Source: Candidatus Poribacteria bacterium (GTDB lineage: Bacteria > Poribacteria > WGA-4E > WGA-3G). Taken from it: a stretch of 64,000 nt of DNA. Below are positions 7,960 to 17,368 of the stretch, piece by piece. Location: assembly GCA_003635195.1 (NCBI GenBank), contig PYIY01000036.1, positions 5,005-69,004 of the forward strand, read 5' to 3'. The stretch's first letter is position 1. The number at the start of each line of letters is the position of its first letter. Both the position numbers and the translations under genes were made by a program. The notes under the pieces were generated by a model. The model saw nothing but the letters and a program-made list of their open reading frames with translations. It did no database searches and was not told where the DNA came from.

Positions 7960-9834
7960 ATGCTGCTTGAGCGGATACGCCTGAAGACTTTCGGCTGCTT
8001 CCAAGAGCAGGATTTTGATCTTCACGACGGAATCAATCTCATTTTTGGTCCCAATTTCAGTGGGAAAAGCACGCTTGTCAACGCTATCTTCTTCACGCTG
8101 ACGGGAAAACCGATTGTGCCGCGCGTTGATGCTTCAGCCATAAAGAGTGCCAACGCCTATAGCGGCACCGCAGGTCTCCAATTCGTTGTGAATGGCGAAC
8201 GCTACCAACTCTTCAGAGCGACCGGTAAACGTATCCAGCTCCGTACTAAAAAAAATGGCGCGTGGCAGGTACTTTTTGATGAGAAACGTGTTAGGGTAAC
8301 GGAGGCGTTGTTGCAAGAACGGTTCGGCATTATGCACGAACAACTCGCGCTTACTACTTTCCTTCGTGAAGGCGAAATTTTTGAGTTTCTCGCGCGTCAG
8401 TCCACCACGCGACGCGATATTCTCCATACGCTCCTCGGTATTGATAAACTCATACAGGTCCGGCAGCGGTTCATTGACACACGTCGTATCGCTAAACGCG
8501 AACAAGGCAGAATTCGCGCCCATCAGAATAGCCTACGGTTCAATGCGCAGAATGTAAACGAAGCCGAGATTACACGGATTGAAGCGAAGTTAAAAGACCT
8601 TGAAACTGCTTATGGTGCCGAGACCGGTGATTCAGCACTCATCGCGGAATGGGTGCAGCACCAGACCCGTTTACAAAAACAGTTGGCCACCCTCAAGCAG
8701 CAACAAAATGAAGCCTTAAGCGGTTTTAACGATGTCGCGCATCTTCGAGAGATGATGACTGCAATTGAAACTGCGATTCAAGAAGCCTCTGGATTAGAAG
8801 CAAAACGAGATAAACTGATACAACAGACCGGTCGTCTTGAATCCGAAATTGAGGCGTTGACAAACGTTTGTAGCACCCTCCGAACACTGATTGAGAGCGA
8901 CGAGCAGCATTGTCCAACCTGTTATCAGCAGGTTGAGCAGGAAGTGGTGCAACGGATTATTGATGAGAAAGCAGAAGAGAAATCGCAACGTAGTGCTGAG
9001 TTGGAAACACACAAACAGTCGTTAGAGACAGAAACTGAGAATTTAAAGAGTCGGCGTGAACTTGAACAACGTCTCCAGACTTTGCAAGCACTTTCAACCC
9101 AATTTCAACAACGCGCCAAAGATATTGATAAGATTCAGACTGAACTTGATGCAGTCACATTGCGGTTGAATGAGAGAGGCATCCAACAGAGCGAACAGAC
9201 TCCTTCGGATACCCTCGCAACGCTTGACAAACCACAATTGAAGGCACAGATTGATAGCGAGCGTGAACGGCTCGGCAAACTCAAGCAGGAGGAAGCCGTC
9301 CGTTTAGATAGACTCGGCGCGCTCCAACGCGTTAACAGAGACGCAGCGAAAGTTGAAAAGACCCTCCTGAGTATAGAACTCGCCTGCACCGGGATTGACA
9401 AAACCATTGAGGCACTCCAACGCCAAATCCTCAAGCCTGCTGAAGACGAATTGCATCACTGGCTTGAAAAGATGCAACTCTTTTCTGTTTCTCGTGGGAA
9501 CGGGGGACAAACACGCGTCGATTTACAACGCGAACACCTGCTCCCGTCCCTGAATATAGATGGCACGGATCGGAGTCTGATGTTGCTCAGTGGTAGCGAA
9601 AAAATGTTCTTATATCTCTGCTTCAAAGTTGCACTCGCCAAAGTTTTGGGCAACCCCGGCTTCTTCGTATTTGATGACCCTACCCTCCATTTGGATGACG
9701 AACGGAAGACCTTGATGGTAGATTTTATTCGCCAACTCGCCGAAGAACACCAAGTCGTTGTAACGAGTTATGATGAAGATGTGCGCGCAGGATTGGAAGG
9801 GGCACATCTAATCGAGATGAGCAGAGAAGCGTAG
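7960..9834 (+). CDS. Short Rad50/SbcC-like SMC-family ATPase
   Basis: The ATG at 7960 follows AAAGGGACACCTA and starts the typical MLLERIRLKTFGCF strand; an ATG 33 bases upstream would overlap the previous gene. The protein has 624 residues, much shorter than usual SbcC (about 1000). Walker A is GPNFSGKSTLVNAIFF (about residue 30). Two coiled-coil arms (about 180-310 and 330-500) flank a zinc-hook CPTC at residues 318-321. The ABC signature LLSGSEKMFLYL (about 540) and Walker B FFVFDDPTLHLDD (about 567) follow. Such proteins tether DNA ends and drive an attached nuclease in repair or defence. No SbcD/Mre11 nuclease lies beside it; the only coupled gene is the small upstream protein. Confidence 0.85.
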   Translation: MLLERIRLKTFGCFQEQDFDLHDGINLIFGPNFSGKSTLVNAIFFTLTGKPIVPRVDASAIKSANAYSGTAGLQFVVNGERYQLFRATGKRIQLRTKKNGAWQVLFDEKRVRVTEALLQERFGIMHEQLALTTFLREGEIFEFLARQSTTRRDILHTLLGIDKLIQVRQRFIDTRRIAKREQGRIRAHQNSLRFNAQNVNEAEITRIEAKLKDLETAYGAETGDSALIAEWVQHQTRLQKQLATLKQQQNEALSGFNDVAHLREMMTAIETAIQEASGLEAKRDKLIQQTGRLESEIEALTNVCSTLRTLIESDEQHCPTCYQQVEQEVVQRIIDEKAEEKSQRSAELETHKQSLETETENLKSRRELEQRLQTLQALSTQFQQRAKDIDKIQTELDAVTLRLNERGIQQSEQTPSDTLATLDKPQLKAQIDSERERLGKLKQEEAVRLDRLGALQRVNRDAAKVEKTLLSIELACTGIDKTIEALQRQILKPAEDELHHWLEKMQLFSVSRGNGGQTRVDLQREHLLPSLNIDGTDRSLMLLSGSEKMFLYLCFKVALAKVLGNPGFFVFDDPTLHLDDERKTLMVDFIRQLAEEHQVVVTSYDEDVRAGLEGAHLIEMSREA

Positions 9835-9910
9835 GGAGATAGGGAGTTGATTTTATTTGTCTCAATAGGATACACTTAATGGCATATCACGCCTGCCGAT
9901 GAGGAAGACA

Positions 9911-11524
9911 ATGAAAACATTTGGCACCGAAGGCCCCGTGTCCCCAGAGAAAAACTATGTTGTTAGTCGGACCGCTGAACTCACCGACTTTATTGATCGC
10001 ATCAAACAAGGAAAATACCTTGTTATCTTCGCACCGCGCCAAACCGGTAAAACCACATTTTTCCAATTCGCACTTGATATGCTTGTCGCCGAGGATCCAA
10101 CTTATTTCCCTATCGAACTTAACTTTGAAGCGTATGTAGATGTAGACACAGTCGATTTTTATAGAAGCCTCGTTGAGGATATTCGTGAAGGAATGGGGCA
10201 CAATTTCCAAAAACGTGGAAGCACGCCAACTGAAGCTTTAGTGTCTTTCTTGGATACTGCAGAGATAACGGATCACCTGTCAATGCTAAGGTTTTTCCAA
10301 CATCTATCGAATTTGCTTGGTAACCAAAAATTTGTTGTTGTCATTGACGAGTTTGATGGCATTCCCAAAACTGCTGTGAGAGGTTTCCTTCATTCGCTAC
10401 GCCGCATCTACCTCACCCGTAGTGCTTCGCAATGTCCACACAGCGTCGGTATCGTCGGTGTCAAGAGCATCGCCCAACTTGACTACGACCGCTCGGTCTC
10501 TCCGTTCAATATTCATGACGAGTTTGCCTTATCCAATTTCACGCTTGAACAGGTGTATGAACTGATTGGACAATATACCGACGAAGTTGGGCAAGCCTTC
10601 GCACCCGAAGTCATTGAAAGCCTTCACAAACAGACAGGTGGACAACCCTTTCTCGTCAACCGATTCGCCCAAATTCTCACCGTAGAACTGGAAATTCCAA
10701 AGACCGAGCCGATCACAATGGAACATTTCTCAAACGCGCACACGCGGCTCCTTCGTGAACAAAACCGCAATATTCAACATCTGCTAACCAATATCCGCAG
10801 AGACCCGCGCTTTGAAAGGGTCCTCATGGAGATCACATCTTACGATAAGGGCGTAGCCTTCAACTTGGACAATGAAGTCATCAGCGAACTCGTTACGTAT
10901 GGCGTGATTGCGGAAGATACCGGCGGAATGTGTAAGATTGTTAACCCAATCTATCAATTCCGTATCATGCGGGCATTCAAACAGCCTGTTAACGGCTTGG
11001 AGCGGGAATACTTCCCGGAAGACACCCGCGCAGGCTTTCGAGATTACCTTACACCTGATGGACACATTCACATGCAATCCCTCTTGGACAACTTCAAGGA
11101 TTTCATCGCTCGGGCAGGTTTCAAAATACTACAAATCCCAGACACGCCACACGAGTACGTCGGACAGTATCTCCTCTTCACCTATCTTGACCAATTCGTC
11201 GGCATCGTCGGTGGAAACATGTACCTTGAAGTCCAAACCGGGCGCGGCAGGATGGATCTCCTCATCCTCCACAACACCCGCAAGTATATTGTTGAAACAA
11301 AAATTTGGGAGGGGGATCTGCTCTATGAAGCGGGTAAAACACAACTCGCGAAGTATCTCACTATAGAAAATGCGAACGAAGGCTATTACGTCGTCTTTGA
11401 TCATCGCAAAAACCCTGAACCTCAGGTAGAAACGCAGACATTGCACGATTTAAAGATTCGGAGTTATGTTATCCCTGTCGTACAAGAACGTCCTTCCGAT
11501 CCTGCTACACAAATGCAGGTATAA
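9911..11524 (+). CDS. AAA-like ATPase with C-terminal PD-(D/E)XK nuclease-like domain
   Basis: Start at 9911 is preferred because GAGGA lies 5-6 bases before it; an ATG 12 bases earlier has none. The 537-residue protein has an AAA_35-type ATPase core at about residues 10-330: Walker A FAPRQTGKTTFFQF, Walker B FVVVIDEFDGI, and the sensor region TGGQPFLVNRFAQIL. After a linker, residues about 425-525 carry a nuclease-like core: GRGRMDLLILHNTRKYIVETKIWEG has the D-(x)n-ExK arrangement. Proteins combining STAND/AAA-like ATPases with this nuclease fold are common in large bacterial genomes and are suspected to act in defence or as selfish genes; its role is unknown. It stands alone, 76 bases after the Rad50-like gene. 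Confidence 0.8.
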   Translation: MKTFGTEGPVSPEKNYVVSRTAELTDFIDRIKQGKYLVIFAPRQTGKTTFFQFALDMLVAEDPTYFPIELNFEAYVDVDTVDFYRSLVEDIREGMGHNFQKRGSTPTEALVSFLDTAEITDHLSMLRFFQHLSNLLGNQKFVVVIDEFDGIPKTAVRGFLHSLRRIYLTRSASQCPHSVGIVGVKSIAQLDYDRSVSPFNIHDEFALSNFTLEQVYELIGQYTDEVGQAFAPEVIESLHKQTGGQPFLVNRFAQILTVELEIPKTEPITMEHFSNAHTRLLREQNRNIQHLLTNIRRDPRFERVLMEITSYDKGVAFNLDNEVISELVTYGVIAEDTGGMCKIVNPIYQFRIMRAFKQPVNGLEREYFPEDTRAGFRDYLTPDGHIHMQSLLDNFKDFIARAGFKILQIPDTPHEYVGQYLLFTYLDQFVGIVGGNMYLEVQTGRGRMDLLILHNTRKYIVETKIWEGDLLYEAGKTQLAKYLTIENANEGYYVVFDHRKNPEPQVETQTLHDLKIRSYVIPVVQERPSDPATQMQV

Positions 11525-11711
11525 CCTAAAAGGCAGCCTAAATCTCAATATTTTTATAGTAAGCTCGAAAATATATAGACAGTTTTTCAACAAAGGGAAC
11601 CCTCACCTCCGCTGGCGAGGATTGTATTCTTGCCTTCCCCTAATGCCCAAATAATTATGGATTTTACCATAAAATGTAAAGATCATCTAAATTCTTGTAA
11701 GGAGTTTATAA

Positions 11712-14279
11712 TTGAAGGCACAAGCATCGAATCAAAAATATTTTGTATATGTTATTGTTAACCTTTTACTCATCTGTAGTATGAAGGGTGCTGTTTACGC
11801 TCAGAACTTAGATGTCGGTGAACCTCGGACTGTAAGACTCATTTACTTCCGGCCTAGTGACCGCCCTTTTCGTCAAGAAGTGATCGATTCGATGAAAGCT
11901 GCGATTCGGTACGCTCAGGCTTTCTATGCCGAGCAGATGCAGTCACACGGCTACGGCAACAAAACCTTCCAATTTGAAGTCGATGACCACGGGGAACCGC
12001 TGGTGCATCGCGTGGATGGACGACTTCCCGATAGGCACTATGGTTACGAGCTCGGTAAAGTTGTACCTGGGCAGGAGATAGGAGATCACCACCAGTATCT
12101 CAAAAGCAAACTTAGAGTTACTGTCTATGACACCAGTGGTGCTCAGACCGCTTCCGGAGGCCGTAGTGGAAAAAGTAAGGGCAATGCGGAGTTAGGTTCT
12201 GAAGGGATACTTGCTGCGAACAAGGCTGCCAGCATATCGTTGCATTCTGGCGAAGTTCACTTTGGAACGACGATACATGAACTTGGACATGCATTCGGGT
12301 TGGGGCACGACTGGAGAGATGGTTCCTATATCATGTCGTATGGTCCGGGGCCGCCGAGTCGGTTATCTGCATGTGCTGCTGAGTTTTTGGCTGTGCATCC
12401 TTACTTCAATCACGATATTCCACTCAAAGATGGACTCCCGCCTACTGTTGAACTCATTTCATCGCCTGGCTATCCGACAGGTGCGACAAGTGTTTCTGTT
12501 CGACTTAAAGTCAGCGATTCAGATGGGCTGCATCAAGTAATCCTATTCGCCCAAGGCGGATTAAAACTTTGTAAGGGATTGAACGGCGAACGAGATGCCA
12601 TCGTTGCGTTTGATTACGATGGCATCATTTCACCCGCTACCGATCCGAATCGCATAGGGACCAGTCTTTCCAGCCCTCTTGTGCATTTAATTGAGGTTGA
12701 AGCAGTTGATGTTAACGGGGATGTGGGTTCTGTAAGTTTTGAGTTGTTTGATATTTCGACTCGCGCCGATTACGTCACTACGCTTGAAGGACACACGAAT
12801 AAGGTCGCTTCTGTGGCATTTTCGCCTGACGGGACAACCCTCGCCTCCGGGGCTTGGGATAGGACGTTCAAGTTGTGGGATGTTCGGACGCAACAAAATA
12901 TTGCCACGTTTGAAGGATATAGAAGCGATGTCTCCGCTGTGGCATTTTCAACCGATGGGACCCTTGCAGTCGGTTCTAATAAGCTTGAACTGTGGGATAT
13001 TGGGACGCAACAAAATATCGCTACATTTGAAGAAGATAATGTCTCCGCTTTGGCATTTTCAACCGACGGGACGACCCTCGCCTCCGGGTCTTCGGGGGGG
13101 ACGATCAGGTTGTGGGATATTGGGACGCAACAAAATATCGCCACGTTTAAAGGCCATGAGAGCGCGGTCACGGCTATGGCATTTTCAACCAATGGGATCC
13201 TTGCTTCAGGGGGCGGGGATGGAGATAAAACACTTAAACTATGGGATGTTGCGACGCTAACAAATATCGCCACACTTGGAAGTGGAAGTAGAAGTGCTGT
13301 CTCCGCTGCGGCATTTCATGGAACCACACTCGCTTTCGGAGGCGGATTTAGTTGGATAAATATTGAAATCTTAGATGTTGCGACGATGACAAACATCGCT
13401 ACGTTTGAAGGTCATAGGTCTAATGTCTTTTCTATTGCGTACTCACCCGATGGGACCCTGCTCGCTTCGGGATCACATGACGGCACAGTTAGGTTATGGA
13501 ATGTTGCAACAGGACGCAATGTTGCTACCTTTAAAGGGGCAGGAGAAGTACTGTCTGTTGCGTTCTCACCTGAAGGGACGATCGTTGCCGCCGGAACATC
13601 AAGTGGGGTAGTGGAACTATGGGCAGTGCCCTCAAGGGCATTGGAATCAAATGAGATCACTGTTGCATCGTATGCAGATGTCAACGGAGATGGTTTAGTA
13701 AACATCTTGGACCTGGTATCGGTATCCACAAACCTCGGAAAGACAGGGCAAAATCCCGCTGATGTCAATGGCGATGGAATTGTCGATATCATAGACCTCC
13801 TCAAAGTTGCCAGTGAGATAGGTGCCGATGCGGCTGCACCTTCAGCACATCTACACACACTGGAGATACTCACGGCAGCAGACATCCAATACTGGCTCAT
13901 TCAAGCCCAGCACGCGAACCCCACAGATGCAATCTCTCAACGCGGTATTCTGGTACTTGAACAACTTTTAGCGGCGTTAATCCCAAAAGAAACCTCACTG
14001 CTGCCAAACTATCCGAATCCTTTCAACCCGGAGACGTGGATCCCCTACCAACTCTCCGAAGCAGCGGAAGTGGCGTTGACGATCTATGATGTCCACGGTC
14101 GCGTCGTACGTGATATAGACCTGGGGCATCAGCATGCGGGCCACTATCAGACCAAGAATCGTGCAGTGTATTGGGATGGTAGAAACGCACAAGGGGAACC
14201 TGTCGCGAGCAGCATCTATTTCTATACGCTAACAGCCGGAGATTTCACAGCAACGCGAAAGATGTTGATACGGAAGTAG
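11712..14279 (+). CDS. Secreted zinc metalloprotease with WD40 propeller, dockerin repeats and C-terminal sorting domain
   Basis: Starts with TTG at 11712, seven bases after AAGGAG; 855 residues. A signal peptide (about 1-30) is followed by a metzincin protease domain: HELGHAFGLGH (H189, E190, H193, H199) binds zinc, and YIMSYG is the Met-turn. An Ig-like strand region follows (about 240-350). Residues about 353-643 hold seven WD40 repeats, each with a variant of IATFEGH and LWDIGTQQ, enough for one seven-bladed propeller. Residues about 653-706 contain two EF-hand/dockerin-like motifs (DVNGDGLVNILDL and DVNGDGIVDIIDL). The last 95 residues are a FlgD-like/type IX-like sorting domain (LLPNYPNPFNPETWIPYQL to the end). 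It is probably a cell-surface or released protease acting on other proteins. Confidence 0.88.
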   Translation: MKAQASNQKYFVYVIVNLLLICSMKGAVYAQNLDVGEPRTVRLIYFRPSDRPFRQEVIDSMKAAIRYAQAFYAEQMQSHGYGNKTFQFEVDDHGEPLVHRVDGRLPDRHYGYELGKVVPGQEIGDHHQYLKSKLRVTVYDTSGAQTASGGRSGKSKGNAELGSEGILAANKAASISLHSGEVHFGTTIHELGHAFGLGHDWRDGSYIMSYGPGPPSRLSACAAEFLAVHPYFNHDIPLKDGLPPTVELISSPGYPTGATSVSVRLKVSDSDGLHQVILFAQGGLKLCKGLNGERDAIVAFDYDGIISPATDPNRIGTSLSSPLVHLIEVEAVDVNGDVGSVSFELFDISTRADYVTTLEGHTNKVASVAFSPDGTTLASGAWDRTFKLWDVRTQQNIATFEGYRSDVSAVAFSTDGTLAVGSNKLELWDIGTQQNIATFEEDNVSALAFSTDGTTLASGSSGGTIRLWDIGTQQNIATFKGHESAVTAMAFSTNGILASGGGDGDKTLKLWDVATLTNIATLGSGSRSAVSAAAFHGTTLAFGGGFSWINIEILDVATMTNIATFEGHRSNVFSIAYSPDGTLLASGSHDGTVRLWNVATGRNVATFKGAGEVLSVAFSPEGTIVAAGTSSGVVELWAVPSRALESNEITVASYADVNGDGLVNILDLVSVSTNLGKTGQNPADVNGDGIVDIIDLLKVASEIGADAAAPSAHLHTLEILTAADIQYWLIQAQHANPTDAISQRGILVLEQLLAALIPKETSLLPNYPNPFNPETWIPYQLSEAAEVALTIYDVHGRVVRDIDLGHQHAGHYQTKNRAVYWDGRNAQGEPVASSIYFYTLTAGDFTATRKMLIRK

Positions 14280-14291
14280 ACTTTTCTATAA

Positions 14292-14312
14292 GGCGGGCTC
14301 CTGTGCCTCGCC
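14292..14312 (+). terminator. Rho-independent terminator after the metalloprotease gene
   Basis: GGCGGGC (14292-14298) pairs with GCC-T-CGCC (14305-14312) with one bulged T, and is followed by GTTTTCTTT. Confidence 0.6.
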
Positions 14313-14346
14313 GTTTTCTTTGAAATTGGATATAGACCTAAAAATC

Positions 14347-14375
14347 TTGATTTTTTCCATAAAAGCAGATATAAT
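14347..14375 (+). promoter_or_regulatory. Promoter giving a predicted leaderless transcript
   Basis: TTGATT (14347-14352), 17 bases, TATAAT (14370-14375). The ATG of the next gene begins at 14382, exactly where transcription should start, and no ribosome site precedes it. Confidence 0.55.
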
Positions 14376-14381
14376 ACTAAT

Positions 14382-15257
14382 ATGCCATACTATGATGAAA
14401 TCTTCAAGCACGTCACCGAGGAGTTTCCACATGCATTGGCAGTATTAGCACTCAAGGCACCAGAGGTGCAAGTCGGAAAGCGTCTGGCGACTGAGCACAC
14501 CACGGTTCGGATGCACCACAGCGATATGACATTTCATATCCGTTTGCCCGATGAGGAAGCAATTTTACATATAGAAGCACAAACCGACGACAGCACCCAT
14601 AAGCCAATGCCGCTACGAATGCTGGCGTATTCAAGTTTCCTTGCGCTTGAGCATGAGAAAAACGTCTACTCAACGGTGTTGTATTTTCGTCCCCCTGCGG
14701 GACAAAACGACCCTGGTTTTTATACGTATGGCAACGAGCAACGCGGCGGCGGGTGGTTTCAGTATAATGTCGTCCGGATATATGAGTTAGAAGGGCAAGA
14801 CTTTTTGGATCCCGGGGCTGTTGGGTTATTGCCTTTCACACCTTTGATGAAACATCCTCCGGACATGACACCCCAAGCCTGGGTTGAAAAGTGTATAGAG
14901 ACGACTCAGACAGCCAATGTTGACAGCAAGATGCGGGCAACACTTTTATTTGGACTCTCGCTTTTCGGGAGTTTAGTCCATTCACCTGAACTTTTTCAGG
15001 ACCCCCTATTGGAGGCAACCATGCAAGAATCTCCTTTTTACGAACTTGTGATCCAACGCGGGATAGAACAAGGCGCACGCCAAATGAGTATTGAAAGCAC
15101 TTTGGCTACCCTCAACCAACGCTTCCCAAACACCGATGTTGACGCACTCAAGCCGATACTTGAAGCTATTGACGACCTCAACAGGCTCAGGGAGTTGAAC
15201 CTAAATGCTTCCATAGCAGAAAATTTTAACGCTTTCCAAGAACACTTAGAGGCATAA
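14382..15257 (+). CDS. Rpn-type PD-(D/E)XK nuclease/transposase-like protein
   Basis: A 291-residue cytosolic protein of the Rpn/DUF4351-type family, common in cyanobacteria and other large genomes. The nuclease core is at about residues 25-110, with MTFHIRLPDEEAILHIEAQTD providing the acidic and E-x-Q residues of a PD-(D/E)XK fold and YSTVLYFRP closing the domain. The C-terminal third (IQRGIEQGARQMSIESTLATL, then NTDVDALKPILEAIDDLNRL) is the family's helical tail. Rpn proteins cut DNA and promote recombination in E. coli; the target here is unknown. A relic of the same family lies at 39357-39638. No ribosome site is seen; the message appears leaderless. Base use is like that of its neighbours. 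Confidence 0.82.
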   Translation: MPYYDEIFKHVTEEFPHALAVLALKAPEVQVGKRLATEHTTVRMHHSDMTFHIRLPDEEAILHIEAQTDDSTHKPMPLRMLAYSSFLALEHEKNVYSTVLYFRPPAGQNDPGFYTYGNEQRGGGWFQYNVVRIYELEGQDFLDPGAVGLLPFTPLMKHPPDMTPQAWVEKCIETTQTANVDSKMRATLLFGLSLFGSLVHSPELFQDPLLEATMQESPFYELVIQRGIEQGARQMSIESTLATLNQRFPNTDVDALKPILEAIDDLNRLRELNLNASIAENFNAFQEHLEA

Positions 15258-15284
15258 ACTACATACGATCAGCCCTCACGGATC

Positions 15285-15313
15285 AAAAGCCGGATTTGAA
15301 GCGTCCGGTTTTT
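15285..15313. terminator. Bidirectional terminator
   Basis: AAAAGCCGGA (15285-15294) and TCCGGTTTTT (15304-15313) form a ten-pair stem with one G-T and T/A runs on both sides. It lies between convergent genes and suits both. Confidence 0.7.
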
Positions 15314-15340
15314 GTCAAAATATGATGGATAGACTGTTGC

Positions 15341-16735
15341 CTAAAACCGTTCAAGATAAACATCACCGTTGTCTGCTTGCGTATTACTCCAAACAACTAC
15401 CCATTTCCCCTGCCCAACGGACACAACAAACGGCGGGTAATGTTCCCCACTGCTCGTAGAGATAGCCACGCCGTCCTTGTCCCACAACGGTTTACCTTCT
15501 AAATCAATCAGCTGCCCGTAGATAGCGTCGCGGCTCTCCTCACCGAAGTCTTCTCGGTAATCCAACCACGCCACAAAAAATTGTCCGTTCTCGGTTTTAA
15601 CGATAGACGGTTTGTCCTGATGTCCACCCGCCATGCAAAGCGGGATACCATCTTGTTCCCAACTCGGTGTGCCATCCGCACGGATGTGCTGCATATAGAG
15701 GTCAGAATAGATATCGCGTTCATCTCTCCAGACGACGATGAACCCACCGTTCCCATCACCGGTAACTGAGGCGTGTTTCTGGATGCCTTCGGTCGTACAG
15801 ATAGGCACCCCGGTTTCTTGCCACAATTTCCTACCGTCAGAAGAAACCCGCTGCGCATAAAGTTGATCGTTGATAAAATTTTCATATACCTGCCATAAAA
15901 CAATAAGGCCACCTTCACCATCAGGGACGACACGCGGTTCACCTTGCATACCATCTGTTGGAGAGATGAGAAGCGGCGCATCCCACAACGGTTTTGCGTC
16001 TAAACGCAAGCGATATGCCATAATATGCCACGCATCGTAGCCGATAACATCCCACCAAACCACATAGAACCCACTAATACCATCGGCAACCAGAATAGGA
16101 TCACTCTGTAGCGATTCCGATGGAAAAACCGGAATACCGTTAGATTCCCACATCGGTTCACCTGCTGCGGTGATCCGTTGGATATAGAGATCTTGAAATT
16201 CAGAACTCCGGCGTTCATCTTCCCAGACGCAGATAGCACCGCCTTCACCATCGCTCATAATCGCTTGTGTGGATTGATCCGCTGTATTTATACAGACCGG
16301 GATACCGTCTGTTTGCCATAGAATTTTACCATCGAGATTTATGGCTTGGGCATAGATATCCCAATTGCTTCTGTCGCGTCTGTCGTTCCACACAACAATC
16401 GCGTGGCTGTCGTGTCGAATCATCCGTAAGCGACGTTGATTTCTGTCTGCCTTACATATCGCTACACCATTTTCCGCCCAACGCGTTTTTCCGGTGCTAT
16501 CAACGTGCTGTGCGTAAACATCCCAATCCTTACCGGTTCGGTAGTCTTCCCACATAACGATAACACCGCCTTCACCATCGTTCACAACCCACGGCAGAAA
16601 TTGGCCGTCTATAGCCGTCGAAACTGGAACCTCAGCCGATCCCGTTCGGCATAGGATGCAAATCCCCAAAAGCGGGATGAGTATTGATACCATCAAGCGT
16701 CTACTCAATCGGAGAAAAGTGTTTTGGGAGTCCAT
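15341..16735 (-). CDS. Secreted repeat protein, probable beta-propeller
   Basis: About 464 residues from the ATG at 16735, which lies inside the end of the sixA gene, suggesting coupled translation; a TTG start at 16780 is possible. Residues about 8-35 are a signal peptide (LIPLLGICILCRTGSAE). The rest consists of about eight copies of a 50-55 residue repeat built on VVWEDYR, DWDVYAQ, GxxLW and DGIPVC-type segments. The pattern of W/Y-rich blades is that of a propeller-like surface protein rather than an enzyme. No catalytic motif or sorting domain is visible. Function is unknown; binding or scaffolding is likely. The same repeat type is widespread in related environmental genomes as far as I recall. 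Confidence 0.72.
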   Translation of the reverse strand: MDSQNTFLRLSRRLMVSILIPLLGICILCRTGSAEVPVSTAIDGQFLPWVVNDGEGGVIVMWEDYRTGKDWDVYAQHVDSTGKTRWAENGVAICKADRNQRRLRMIRHDSHAIVVWNDRRDRSNWDIYAQAINLDGKILWQTDGIPVCINTADQSTQAIMSDGEGGAICVWEDERRSSEFQDLYIQRITAAGEPMWESNGIPVFPSESLQSDPILVADGISGFYVVWWDVIGYDAWHIMAYRLRLDAKPLWDAPLLISPTDGMQGEPRVVPDGEGGLIVLWQVYENFINDQLYAQRVSSDGRKLWQETGVPICTTEGIQKHASVTGDGNGGFIVVWRDERDIYSDLYMQHIRADGTPSWEQDGIPLCMAGGHQDKPSIVKTENGQFFVAWLDYREDFGEESRDAIYGQLIDLEGKPLWDKDGVAISTSSGEHYPPFVVSVGQGKWVVVWSNTQADNGDVYLERF

Positions 16736-17202
16736 AAGTTGACCAATGTTCCTTTTGTGTAGAGATTGAGTGTTTCCCAACTTTGAATAGGAAGTTCGAT
16801 GTGTGCGAGTGCTGCCGTTGGCATCCGTTTTATTTCTCCAGTCAGATGGTTCACAAGTTGTTCCATCGTTGGGTTATGGCCAACGACCATGACGCGTTGG
16901 TATTTGTCTGACAGTGCTTGTAATGTTTCAAAATAGACCCCAGGGACAGCCGCATAAAGTGCATCTAACTTTTTTACTTTCCCGGTGTAATCGCACGATT
17001 TTGCCACTTTATTCGCTGTTTTTCTTGCCCGCTTTGCCGATGAAGTGAGAATTCGGTCAGGAATCAATCCTTCTCGACGCAGATGTTTCCCCATGCGCGG
17101 CGCGTCTCGCTTCCCGCGCGCATTCAGGGGACGATCATAGTCAGAGAGTTCGGGATAGTTCCAACTGGATTTCGCATGTCGTAGGATGAGAAGGGTTTTC
17201 AT
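16705..17202 (-). CDS. sixA: SixA-like histidine phosphatase
   Basis: Start at ATG 17202, after AAGGAG with seven intervening bases; 165 residues, normal for SixA. The catalytic RHAKSSW motif (H9 is the phospho-acceptor) opens the protein, KRARKTANKV and the VMVVGHNPTMEQLVNHL segment (second histidine) complete the active site. It belongs to the small one-domain branch of the histidine phosphatase superfamily that removes phosphate from phosphohistidine in phosphorelay or PTS proteins. Its last 31 bases overlap the start of the propeller gene downstream on the same strand. Confidence 0.88.
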   Translation of the reverse strand: MKTLLILRHAKSSWNYPELSDYDRPLNARGKRDAPRMGKHLRREGLIPDRILTSSAKRARKTANKVAKSCDYTGKVKKLDALYAAVPGVYFETLQALSDKYQRVMVVGHNPTMEQLVNHLTGEIKRMPTAALAHIELPIQSWETLNLYTKGTLVNLWTPKTLFSD

Positions 17203-17299
17203 CTGTCGCTCCTTATCTTTTTCTTTCATCGTATCACAACCAGGGCTGGGTGTCAATTACAGATTTTCGTAGGTCGGAGTTATTCAGTTTTTAGCAACC

Positions 17300-17351
17300 A
17301 GCAGTCGGCTTTCAGTTAAGAAAGATCACATTATACTAATTGCTGACTGCT
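17300..17351. repeat. Imperfect inverted repeat
   Basis: AGCAGTCGGC (17300-17309) and GCTGACTGCT (17342-17351) are inverted copies with one mismatch around 32 bases. No coding sequence or T run; possibly the remnant of a small dispersed repeat. Confidence 0.35.
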
Positions 17352-17368
17352 CTTGAAAAAATTTTGTC

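Noticed and set aside
12739..13260. Frames in the WD40 region on both strands
   Set aside because: They follow the periodicity of the WD40 repeats in the real frame and show the same repeated words.
17300..17351. Terminator between sixA and the FnIII gene
   Set aside because: The two genes diverge here, and the imperfect arms with a 32-base loop and no T run do not fit a terminator.
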